Source of the DNA: Dehalococcoidales bacterium
Lineage (GTDB): Bacteria; Chloroflexota; Dehalococcoidia; Dehalococcoidales; JAQTRN01
Direction of reading: 5' to 3'
DNA length: 5,127 bases
Assembly (NCBI GenBank): GCA_028711795.1
Contig: JAQTRN010000090.1
Span: 1 to 5,127, forward strand
Below the pieces are notes generated by a model. It was not told the origin of the DNA and made no database searches. It saw only the letters and a list, made by a program, of their open reading frames with translations. Shown one piece after another: positions 1 to 5,085 of this stretch. The translations under genes and the position numbers were made by a program. Within the stretch, counting starts at the first letter, position 1, and every line of letters starts with the position of its first letter.

Positions 1-220
1 CCAGGATGACGAGCAAGGAAAAGCCATCGGTGACCATTTCGAAGCGTCATCCGGCCCGGGTGTAGGCCTGTGAGTTGCGGTACTCGTCCGGCTGGTACAC
101 GCCCTCGAGCGCCGGGGGTAATACCGTTCTCAGCGACCTGAGATTGAGGATATTGGCTACCAGATGCAGCGCAAACTCGAGGAGAAGGGCTGCCAGGACT
201 ATTACGAAGAAAATATTCAT
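1..220 (-). pseudogene. M48 (Ste24/HtpX-like) membrane metallopeptidase, N-terminal part, interrupted by an in-frame TGA
   Basis: The gene starts at ATG 220-218, one base after the queH stop, with AAGGA seven bases upstream; this points to translational coupling with queH. An earlier in-frame ATG at 262 lies inside queH and is less likely. Residues 3-25 form a hydrophobic membrane segment. They are followed by a stretch ending in EYRNSQAYTRAG, typical of the N-terminus of Ste24-type M48 peptidases, which cleave proteins at the membrane with zinc. A TGA at 49-47 stops the frame, yet the same frame continues as RFEMVTDGFSLLVIL to the window edge, which is just what the family shows after YTRA. 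This is therefore a single nonsense codon with no frame change. The HExxH zinc site would lie beyond the left edge and cannot be seen. The gene may be a pseudogene, or the TGA may be a sequencing error or be read through. The family call is good; the functional state is open. Confidence 0.7.
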
Positions 221-221
221 C

Positions 222-758
222 CTATCGTCCTTGCTCCATCCTGATACTGTATCGGCAGCCACAGTAATGCTGACGGTACAGGGACAGTTCTTGCGCCAGC
301 GCTATCGCTCGCTGAAAGCCGGCCTGCTTTTTGAAGTCCCTTTCCAGGAATTTGTCGCCACCGATCTCCCGCCCGATTCTGTTGACGACTCGGGCTTGTT
401 TGTGCGGGCTGATGGTCAAGGTGGTGGCAAAAACGTCCATTCCCAGCCTCTCCATATACGCATACGCTGTTTGCAGTCGCAGCCTGAAGCACACGGCACA
501 CCTTCGGCCGCCCTCCGGCTCGTTGGCCAGCGATTTCGTTTCCCAGAGCCATTCTTCCGGTGTGTAGGGAACTTCCTCCAGCGGGAAATCGAATTTCTGG
601 GCGACTCTCCGGGCGACCTCCAGCCGGCGGTCATACTCCTCCGGCGGGTGGATGTTGGGGTTATAGAACAACCCGGTGATTTTGTGCCCTTCCGTGATTA
701 ACCGCTCCACCACCCCGGCGGCGCAAATCCCGCAGCAGATATGTAGCAGAATGTTCAT
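222..758 (-). CDS. queH: Epoxyqueuosine reductase QueH (DUF208 family)
   Basis: QueH catalyses the last step of queuosine synthesis, reducing epoxyqueuosine to queuosine in the anticodon of GUN tRNAs. It replaces the unrelated cobalamin-dependent QueG. The 178-residue protein shows the family cysteine pattern: HICCGIC near the N-terminus (Cys8, Cys9, Cys12), CAVCFRLRL (Cys87, Cys90) and YRQHYCGCRYS (Cys166, Cys168). The TTLTISPHKQ motif sits at 112-121. Known members bind a [4Fe-4S] cluster and a nearby metal through such cysteines. Length is normal to slightly short, and the start is fixed by the conserved MNILLHxCC opening. No Shine-Dalgarno sequence precedes the ATG; a promoter-like pair lies so close that the mRNA may be leaderless. 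The M48 peptidase gene follows after one base. queA, which supplies the substrate, lies upstream beyond the accessory island. Confidence 0.95.
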   Translation of the reverse strand: MNILLHICCGICAAGVVERLITEGHKITGLFYNPNIHPPEEYDRRLEVARRVAQKFDFPLEEVPYTPEEWLWETKSLANEPEGGRRCAVCFRLRLQTAYAYMERLGMDVFATTLTISPHKQARVVNRIGREIGGDKFLERDFKKQAGFQRAIALAQELSLYRQHYCGCRYSIRMEQGR

Positions 759-764
759 AAAAAG

Positions 765-793
765 ATAATAATATCAAACCGCATCTTCTTCAA
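765..793 (-). promoter_or_regulatory. Candidate sigma70-type promoter for queH (possibly leaderless)
   Basis: On the minus strand TTGAAG (793-788) is followed by a 17-base spacer and TATTAT (770-765). Only six bases, CTTTTT, separate the -10 box from the queH ATG, so the expected start site falls on or next to the A of ATG. The lack of any purine-rich ribosome-binding site in front of queH fits this. The call rests on box matches and spacing only. Confidence 0.5.
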
Positions 794-978
794 GTCTCTA
801 ATGTGGAGTGCCTGGAGGAACCCACTTACTCACCCTATCGCTACGCCAATAAGCCTGCAGGAAAGTAAAAGCAGAGGCGGATTCCGTCAAGAAATACCCG
901 GACGGTGGCGACGGCGGTAGTTGATAAGCAGATAATCCACGATTTTATTGGGAGAAGGGATGAGGCAGTTTTGAATAG

Positions 979-2007
979 CTACACCCTAAGTAATTCTTTT
1001 TGGGCGATAGCGGCATATAGCAAAGGCGTGTTTTTGATTGGTTTAGTTGTCGTCGAATATGAACCCATGACTACATTATAAACTGACTGCGTTATTTTCA
1101 ACGGGACTCCTATTACGGGAATCTCAGATAATAATGCGTACAAATTAGCAAATCCGACTGTAATCCAGCCAAACTTATGCATAGATACTTTGATCTCTTC
1201 AATATCCTCTTTAGCCTTTTGGTTGAAAAGGTCAATTTCGCGCAATCTAAGGTCGCTGTTCTGTTGTTTAAGAATGTCCAAAATCGATTTTTCAATGTAA
1301 AACCTAAATTCGGTAAGCTTATCTCCGTGTTTCATTTTGAACCCCAAAATATCCGCCGGGCTTAAAGGTTGTTTTGGCGATGGCAAGACATTTTTTAATA
1401 GCTGTAATCTCAACTTGCATGCCCGATTTTCTGTGCGCGCATCAATAGAGACACTTTTTGCCAGGCGATTCAACGGCATTATCTTGTCGGTAATCGGAGT
1501 AAATCCCGCCTCATCTACCTGACCGATAATTGCCGCTAAATAACTCATGAAATCCAACGCTGTGGATATTTCAACTTGATACCATTGACCATCAATATTT
1601 TCACTCAAGCCATTATGCACAAGATATTCACAGATAGTCTCCATTTTAGAGATATGTATTTTCATACTATTACTCTGAAATGGTTTCGGGGGTAAATGAA
1701 ATAACCGGCGGCGTTGACCCACTTCTGGGCCAAGCGAATCTATGTATTCCGTAAATGATTCAGAAAATCTCTTTACACCATGCACGTATTCGTATGGAAA
1801 TACCTGTGTTACCAATCCTTCTTTGATTAAATCCCGAGTATATGGACTAAACTTACTGGGATAAGTTTTATAGATAGGGGGAGTGATCGTCCCCACTTTT
1901 TCATAGTAAAGAAGCATTCTGGTTAGCCATTCCGTTTGGGGTAGGTTAATGTAGGGATAATAAAGAACATTATTTTTAAGCGGATTGCCTGTTATTTTCT
2001 CGTCCAT
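979..2007 (-). CDS. DUF6236-like protein, second gene of an AT-rich accessory cassette
   Basis: This is a 342-residue protein of unknown function. The opening LYYPYINLPQTEWL followed by a helical stretch (residues 15-44), and the later TALDFMSYLAAIIG segment (149-162), resemble the DUF6236 family as I remember it; this was not checked by search. Residues 230-277 are charged and helical, plausibly coiled-coil. They are followed by a hydrophobic stretch with glycines and prolines at about 281-315, which could be a membrane hairpin or a buried helix pair. No catalytic motif is evident. AGGA at 2018-2015 lies eight bases before the ATG. The gene follows the nuclease-like gene after a 35-base gap on the same strand, so the two are probably co-transcribed. 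G+C is about 40% (24/60 at 1201-1260) against about 65% in queA and queH, which suggests horizontal transfer. It may be a partner or effector of the upstream nuclease-like protein. Confidence 0.6.
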   Translation of the reverse strand: MDEKITGNPLKNNVLYYPYINLPQTEWLTRMLLYYEKVGTITPPIYKTYPSKFSPYTRDLIKEGLVTQVFPYEYVHGVKRFSESFTEYIDSLGPEVGQRRRLFHLPPKPFQSNSMKIHISKMETICEYLVHNGLSENIDGQWYQVEISTALDFMSYLAAIIGQVDEAGFTPITDKIMPLNRLAKSVSIDARTENRACKLRLQLLKNVLPSPKQPLSPADILGFKMKHGDKLTEFRFYIEKSILDILKQQNSDLRLREIDLFNQKAKEDIEEIKVSMHKFGWITVGFANLYALLSEIPVIGVPLKITQSVYNVVMGSYSTTTKPIKNTPLLYAAIAQKELLRV

Positions 2008-2042
2008 TTGACATTCCTGCTTAAGTTTATTTCAATATTTTG

Positions 2043-2696
2043 TCATCTTAATTCGATGCCAAAGTCGAAATTATCATCACGAATATCAGTCATGAACGGT
2101 GAAATCCTGATGGCTAGCCTTGTGTCCCTAACATCCAATGGAACAATATATATGTCGGTAAGGGAACTTAATGTGCCAGCGGAGTCTCTGAAAACGGATC
2201 GTAACTCATCAGGACTGGACGGGCGCCAACCTAATTTACATGAAAATAGACCTTGAACAAATCCACCCCATCGATAATATAGTAATCCACCTCGAATCTC
2301 AGATTGGAGCAATCGACGCTCACCATTAACAGCAGTCCCAATTTTGTTTCTAAGCGACGTAGATTTAATTATGGCGATCAAGTGAAGAGCATTTCTACGT
2401 TGACGAACCGAGGTTATCTCAGGTAACGCGTAGTATATCCACCCATAATTAGAGAGCTGTCGAAACTGGGCTATATCAATTGACCAATAATCCTTTGCTC
2501 CGTTCTTCAACCGTTTATATTGAAACCCAAAAACTTTTACACCCGTGCCAGCAAAAAGATGGTCATAAGGTATTTGGTTCTCTGCCGTCTGGGTATTCGG
2601 CAGTACAACCACGTCATAGCCTTGATTTCCAAAATAATCTTCGATTGCGCGGCTGACCCAGTATTCTATTTGACGTTCATGAGGGTATGTGGTCAT
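2043..2696 (-). CDS. Putative PD-(D/E)xK-fold nuclease (D...QxK variant), first gene of the AT-rich cassette
   Basis: This is a 217-residue protein I cannot assign to a named family. The N-terminal third looks like a restriction-endonuclease core. A helix carries ERQIEYWVSRAIEDYF (Glu7, Glu11), a loop and strand follow with PYDHLF (Asp45), and then comes the strand VFGFQYKRL (Gln59, Lys61). A D-x(13)-Q-x-K arrangement after an N-terminal helix with Glu is typical of PD-(D/E)xK nucleases of the Mrr type, where Gln replaces the usual Glu or Asp. The strand-like WIYYALPEI (86-94) would be a later core strand. The C-terminal half is unrecognised. The start is the only ATG after an in-frame TAA. 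An AGG lies about seven bases ahead; a stronger AAGGGAG is too far away. Composition is very AT-rich (21/60 G+C at 2341-2400). It may be part of a restriction or defence system with the DUF6236-like gene. Nuclease activity is inferred from motif shape only. Confidence 0.6.
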   Translation of the reverse strand: MTTYPHERQIEYWVSRAIEDYFGNQGYDVVVLPNTQTAENQIPYDHLFAGTGVKVFGFQYKRLKNGAKDYWSIDIAQFRQLSNYGWIYYALPEITSVRQRRNALHLIAIIKSTSLRNKIGTAVNGERRLLQSEIRGGLLYYRWGGFVQGLFSCKLGWRPSSPDELRSVFRDSAGTLSSLTDIYIVPLDVRDTRLAIRISPFMTDIRDDNFDFGIELR

Positions 2697-2736
2697 TGTT
2701 GGGCCTGCTAATCTCCCTTAGTTTTCGTAAAGCCAT

Positions 2737-2764
2737 CCAAGACTGAGCTTGTAGCTCGGCTTGG
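2737..2764. promoter_or_regulatory. 28-bp imperfect inverted repeat upstream of the AT-rich cassette
   Basis: CCAAG at 2737-2741 pairs with CTTGG at 2760-2764, and GAGCT at 2745-2749 pairs with AGCTC at 2753-2757 around a three-base loop. The dyad ends 41 bases before the nuclease-like start codon. It could be an operator or a hairpin in the leader transcript. There is no T-run, so it is not a terminator. I could not find a convincing promoter here. Confidence 0.4.
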
Positions 2765-2827
2765 TATCAAGATATCCCGCAGAAGATTTTGTTCTATTTT
2801 CGCATATATTTCGGATTAAATACAGCG

Positions 2828-2887
2828 GAGCCCCAGAAGACTTCAGGTTACAAAACCAGCATGGCACCGCCGGAGCTGTAGAAGCGG
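2828..2887 (-). pseudogene. Remnant of the queA 3' end (distal copy of the direct repeat)
   Basis: Compared without gaps at an offset of 851 bases with 3679-3738, about 49 of 60 positions match by hand count. Positions 2847-2887 match at about 36/41 and 2828-2837 at 10/10. On the minus strand it encodes RFYSSGGAMLVL then TAA, against RFYSFGDAMLVL then TAA in the intact queA, including the stop and the flank beyond it. Upstream, the frame shows KEL (around 2905-2897), matching GKEL of queA with an internal deletion, and then a stop. It is non-functional. It lies between the AT-rich cassette and the toxin-antitoxin pair. Confidence 0.8.
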
Positions 2888-2944
2888 GGTGCTGGAAGTT
2901 CTTTCTATCGAACCTGTAGCTGAACATCTACCTCTTTATTTTCT

Positions 2945-2963
2945 GACAGTCCGCATGGCTGTC
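2945..2963 (-). other. Small hairpin directly after the toxin stop codon
   Basis: GACAG at 2945-2949 and CTGTC at 2959-2963 form a five-base-pair stem, extended by two G-C pairs around a bulge, touching the toxin stop codon. The minus-strand 3' flank is A-rich rather than T-rich, so it is not a standard rho-independent terminator. It might protect the mRNA 3' end. Confidence 0.25.
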
Positions 2964-3217
2964 TAAGCCCGATAGGCATCCCCTCGCGACATCACCCGAT
3001 AGATTATGACCACCTTTACCCCATCATCTACCTGGTAAAGGATTCGGTAGTCCCCCACACGGACCCGGTAGCCGTCTCTGGCAGTTAGCTTTTTGGCACC
3101 GGGCGGCCGGGGATTCTCAGCCAGACGAGTAATAACGCTGTTAACCCTCTCCTGGGTTTGTGCTGGTAGCCGGCGGATCTGCCGATGGGCGGTATGGCTA
3201 ACTTCCAGTAGGTACAC
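2963..3217 (-). CDS. RelE/ParE-family toxin of a type II toxin-antitoxin pair
   Basis: This is an 84-residue basic protein of typical RelE length. RelE-type toxins are ribosome-dependent mRNA interferases, while ParE relatives act on gyrase; the sequence alone does not decide between them. Visible features are the helical N-terminus with HRQIRRLPAQ, then GAKKL (40-44), the core strands YRVRVGDYRILYQVDD (50-65), and the C-terminal YRVMSRGDAYR (73-83) with Arg78 and Tyr82, where many relatives carry HRxxxY. Basic residues Lys42, Lys43, Arg51, Arg58 and Arg78 fit RNA contact. The start codon is GTG (3217-3215) inside the antitoxin gene. The 20-base overlap and weak ribosome-binding site suggest translational coupling to the antitoxin, usual for such pairs. 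G+C is like the host genes, unlike the next cassette. Confidence 0.9.
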   Translation of the reverse strand: MYLLEVSHTAHRQIRRLPAQTQERVNSVITRLAENPRPPGAKKLTARDGYRVRVGDYRILYQVDDGVKVVIIYRVMSRGDAYRA

Positions 3218-3485
3218 CGCTCTTCAGCTCTTTCGACTTCGCCAGGTGCTCGCCAAAGGGCATTGTCGGCTCCTGATCCGTCTCGGCCTGGAGCAGCTCG
3301 GCAGCGTCAGAGAGGTCTTCCAGACGCTCTATCATGTCGTTATACTGGTTGACCCCGACGAGGACCGCCTTTACCCGGCTGCCGGAGACTATAAGATATG
3401 GCCCCCCACCGCGGGAGACTTCATCCACCAGCTGAGTGAGTTTCGGCCTGGCTTCGGCCATTCCGATTGATTTTATCCTGCTCAT
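3198..3485 (-). CDS. Phd/YefM-family antitoxin
   Basis: This 95-residue partner of the RelE-like toxin has an N-terminal part (residues 5-57, from KSIGMAEARPKL to the NQYNDMIERLEDL region) that fits the Phd/YefM DNA-binding and dimerisation fold. The acidic, flexible C-terminal part (58-95) would wrap and neutralise the toxin. The start was set at ATG 3485-3483, with GAGGT just upstream and the promoter boxes close behind. A longer frame back to 3560 would run across the promoter and add residues atypical of the family. The pair should repress its own promoter through the inverted repeat at 3507-3524. The module sits between queA and a remnant of the queA end, suggesting it arrived as a unit. 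Confidence 0.9.
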   Translation of the reverse strand: MSRIKSIGMAEARPKLTQLVDEVSRGGGPYLIVSGSRVKAVLVGVNQYNDMIERLEDLSDAAELLQAETDQEPTMPFGEHLAKSKELKSGVPTGS

Positions 3486-3504
3486 GCTGACCTCTTTAAC
3501 ATCT

Positions 3505-3533
3505 ATATTAACACTGACGTTAATTATTGTCAA
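3505..3533 (-). promoter_or_regulatory. Promoter of the toxin-antitoxin operon
   Basis: On the minus strand a perfect TTGACA (3533-3528), a 17-base spacer and TAATAT (3510-3505) form a near-consensus sigma70-type promoter. The expected transcript start is near 3498, giving a leader of roughly 13 bases before the antitoxin ATG with its GAGGT ribosome-binding site. Confidence 0.75.
3507..3524. promoter_or_regulatory. Operator-like palindrome inside the toxin-antitoxin promoter
   Basis: ATTAAC (3507-3512) and GTTAAT (3519-3524) are perfect inverted arms around a six-base centre. The site fills most of the -35 to -10 spacer and overlaps the -10 box. This is where Phd/YefM antitoxins and their complexes typically bind to repress their own operon. 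Confidence 0.6.
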
Positions 3534-3678
3534 TGATAGGGACAGTCTTTCTCCATTCAAGATTTCACCTCAACCCGGCCGTAGATAATTAACAAATTCA
3601 TATAAATAGTATGGGCTTAGTCATATTTCAGCTGTGAGGATACCCAATGCTATCAACCAGAAGAGAACTACTTCCCCT

Positions 3679-3738
3679 GAGCCCCAGAGGGTTGCGTGTT
3701 ACAAAACCAACATCGCATCGCCGAAGCTGTAGAAACGG
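3679..3738. repeat. queA-end direct repeat, proximal copy
   Basis: This covers the last 12 codons, the stop codon and about 20 downstream bases of the intact queA. Its diverged partner lies at 2828-2887, in the same orientation, 851 bases away. Between the two lies the complete toxin-antitoxin operon with its promoter and nothing else recognisable. The stretch past the stop (identical GAGCCCCAGA at the far end) shows that the repeat is not only a coding similarity. Confidence 0.75.
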
Positions 3739-4745
3739 TATTGTTGAGCGATGGCCTCGCGGTAGGCGTGGTCGATAAGCTCTTTCCCGGCAAAGGCAGA
3801 AACCAGCATCAATAGAGTTGATTCCGGTAAATGAAAATTGGTGATCAGGGCATCAACTATCCGGAACTGGTGGCCGGGGAGGATGAAGAGTTCTACCCAG
3901 CCGGCAAACGGTTGGATTGGGGCTGAGTGGCTTGCCTGGGCGGCGGCTTCGACCAACCGGACGCTGGTGGTGCCGACACAGATAATGCGCCGGCCATCCG
4001 CCTTAGCCTGGTTTATCTGGTCGGCTACTTCCCGGCTCAACACTCCGTATTCCCGGTGAATCGGGTGTTCCCGCGGGTCATCTTCCCGCACCGGCAAGAA
4101 GGTGTCCAGCCCGATGTGCAGGGTAACGAAGAGACATTGTGCCCCCTTGTCCTGTATTTTCTTCATGAGCTCCGGGGTAAAGTGCAGTCCGGCCGTTGGC
4201 GCGGCGACACTACCGTCCGCCCGGGCGTAGACTGTCTGGTAACGCTCCGGCGTAGTCAACGGGGTATGGATGTAGGGTGGCAAGGGGATTTTCCCCAGTC
4301 CTGATAATTGTGCTTCGTCGGCAAACTCCACCAGTCTGATGCCCCTGTCCCTTACCCCGACGACCCGGGCCAGAGCCCGGGGATCGTGTCCGTTGCCACT
4401 AACGGGACCAGCGGTCAGTTCAATGACGCTGCCAGTTTTCAGCCGTTTGCCAGGCCTGACCAGGGTTTCCCAGGCATTGGGTCCGAGTCGGCGTAATAGC
4501 AGTATCTCTATTCTGGCTCCGGTCCCAGCCTTCCGGCCGCTGAGGCGCGCCGGGATAACCCGGCTTTCGTTGAACACCAGGACATCCCCGGATTTGACAT
4601 AATCAGTTATCTCGTAAAACCGGCGGTGTGCCACCGACCTATCTTTTCGACTCAAGATCATCAGGCGGGACTGGTCTCTGGGTTCGATGGGCGTCTGGGC
4701 GATAAGCTCGGCGGGAAGCTGGTAGTTAAAGTCGCTGGTTCTCAC
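3699..4745 (-). CDS. queA: S-adenosylmethionine:tRNA ribosyltransferase-isomerase QueA
   Basis: QueA transfers and isomerises the ribosyl group of S-adenosylmethionine onto preQ1 in tRNA, giving epoxyqueuosine, the substrate of QueH. With the GTG start at 4745-4743 the protein has 348 residues, normal for the family. It opens with the conserved (M)RTSDFNYQLPAELIAQ, and GGAGAG (4756-4751) lies five bases upstream. A longer frame from ATG 4814 would cross the promoter and is rejected. Conserved motifs, in GTG-start numbering: NESRVIPAR (59-67), SVAAPTAGLHFT (179-190), HIGLDTF (210-216), GTTSVRLVEAA (258-268), TNFHLPESTLLMLVSAFAG (302-320) and YRFYSFGDAM (336-345). It appears intact. The tgt gene that often neighbours queA is not in this window. 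The 3' end is duplicated downstream at 2828-2887. Confidence 0.97.
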   Translation of the reverse strand: MRTSDFNYQLPAELIAQTPIEPRDQSRLMILSRKDRSVAHRRFYEITDYVKSGDVLVFNESRVIPARLSGRKAGTGARIEILLLRRLGPNAWETLVRPGKRLKTGSVIELTAGPVSGNGHDPRALARVVGVRDRGIRLVEFADEAQLSGLGKIPLPPYIHTPLTTPERYQTVYARADGSVAAPTAGLHFTPELMKKIQDKGAQCLFVTLHIGLDTFLPVREDDPREHPIHREYGVLSREVADQINQAKADGRRIICVGTTSVRLVEAAAQASHSAPIQPFAGWVELFILPGHQFRIVDALITNFHLPESTLLMLVSAFAGKELIDHAYREAIAQQYRFYSFGDAMLVL

Positions 4746-4773
4746 GGTTACTCTCCAAGGATAACACCAGTCT

Positions 4774-4803
4774 ATTATAGGCTCTTCCGGTCGCGGATGA
4801 CAA
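4774..4803 (-). promoter_or_regulatory. Promoter of queA
   Basis: On the minus strand TTGTCA (4803-4798), an 18-base spacer and a perfect TATAAT (4779-4774) precede queA. The expected start is near 4767, giving a leader of about 22 bases with the GGAGAG ribosome-binding site. That leader is too short to hold a preQ1 riboswitch. Confidence 0.75.
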
Positions 4804-4906
4804 AAAAGAGACAAAAATCACAGACACCCATCATCTCTGGGGCTATTATCTTATGATAAAGATGAAAGGAGGTGCTGGAGGATTTTAGAAATTATGTCTC
4901 ACGCCG

Positions 4907-5035
4907 GTGCCGAAACCAGGGAGAGTGGACGTGAACGGTGCTGGCGGGGAATCTGGTTCCGAGCTCTTCATCTTCAAGCTCAGTCCCGAGAAGGGTGAGA
5001 TAAGGTATTCAGTCTTAAACTGGAGGGAAGAGTAG
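4907..5035 (+). CDS. Possible small or remnant ORF, divergent from queA
   Basis: A 42-codon frame opens with GTG (VPKPGRVDVNGAGG) and ends SPEKGEIRYSVLNWREE before TAG; the second half looks protein-like. The same frame extends upstream to ATG 4853 and ATG 4862 (MKGGAGGF) but is broken by TAG at 4886. Strong Shine-Dalgarno-like runs AAAGGAGGTG (4865-4874) and GGAGG (4877-4881) precede the region, yet none is well spaced to this GTG. They would suit ATG 4894 (12 bases after GGAGG), which opens a 34-codon ORF in another frame. The fragments in several frames could be a decayed gene or a small RNA gene. A + strand terminator follows at 5051, showing that something is transcribed this way. No family is recognised. 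Confidence 0.25.
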   Translation: MPKPGRVDVNGAGGESGSELFIFKLSPEKGEIRYSVLNWREE

Positions 5036-5050
5036 GAGTGCTTGTCATAG

Positions 5051-5085
5051 TAGAAAGCTTGGTCACTCTCAGGCTTTCTATTTTT
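5051..5085 (+). terminator. Rho-independent terminator on the plus strand
   Basis: TAGAAAGC (5051-5058) and GCTTTCTA (5073-5080) form a perfect eight-base-pair stem with a 14-base loop, followed directly by TTTTTG and more T-rich sequence. The stem is AT-rich, so it is of moderate strength. On the minus strand the stem is not followed by a T-run. It ends a plus-strand transcript that diverges from queA. Confidence 0.7.

Noticed and set aside
47..49. UGA read as tryptophan or selenocysteine under a variant code
   Set aside because: The nuclease-like gene ends at a TGA, and other genes use normal TGG for Trp. The affected position is not expected to be Trp or a catalytic Cys.
75..701. 208-codon open frame on the plus strand
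   Set aside because: It lies antisense to queH and the M48 gene, whose motifs are unmistakable, and its translation shows no family features.
761..871. Plus-strand frame through the queH upstream region ending in PYRYANKPAGK
   Set aside because: It is short, has no start codon with a ribosome-binding site, and I recognise no homologue. I treat 794-978 as having no supported feature.
2718..2927. 69-codon minus-strand ORF starting MFSYRF
   Set aside because: It runs across the queA remnant in a different frame, has no family resemblance, and its GAGGT is too close to the ATG.
3660..3700. Terminator after queA
   Set aside because: The CCCT/AGGG pairing just past the stop is short and lacks a following T-run on the minus strand, so queA may read through into the toxin-antitoxin genes.
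4746..4767. preQ1 riboswitch in front of queA
   Set aside because: The leader from the predicted transcript start is only about 22 bases, and no preQ1 aptamer-like hairpin and A-rich tail is present.
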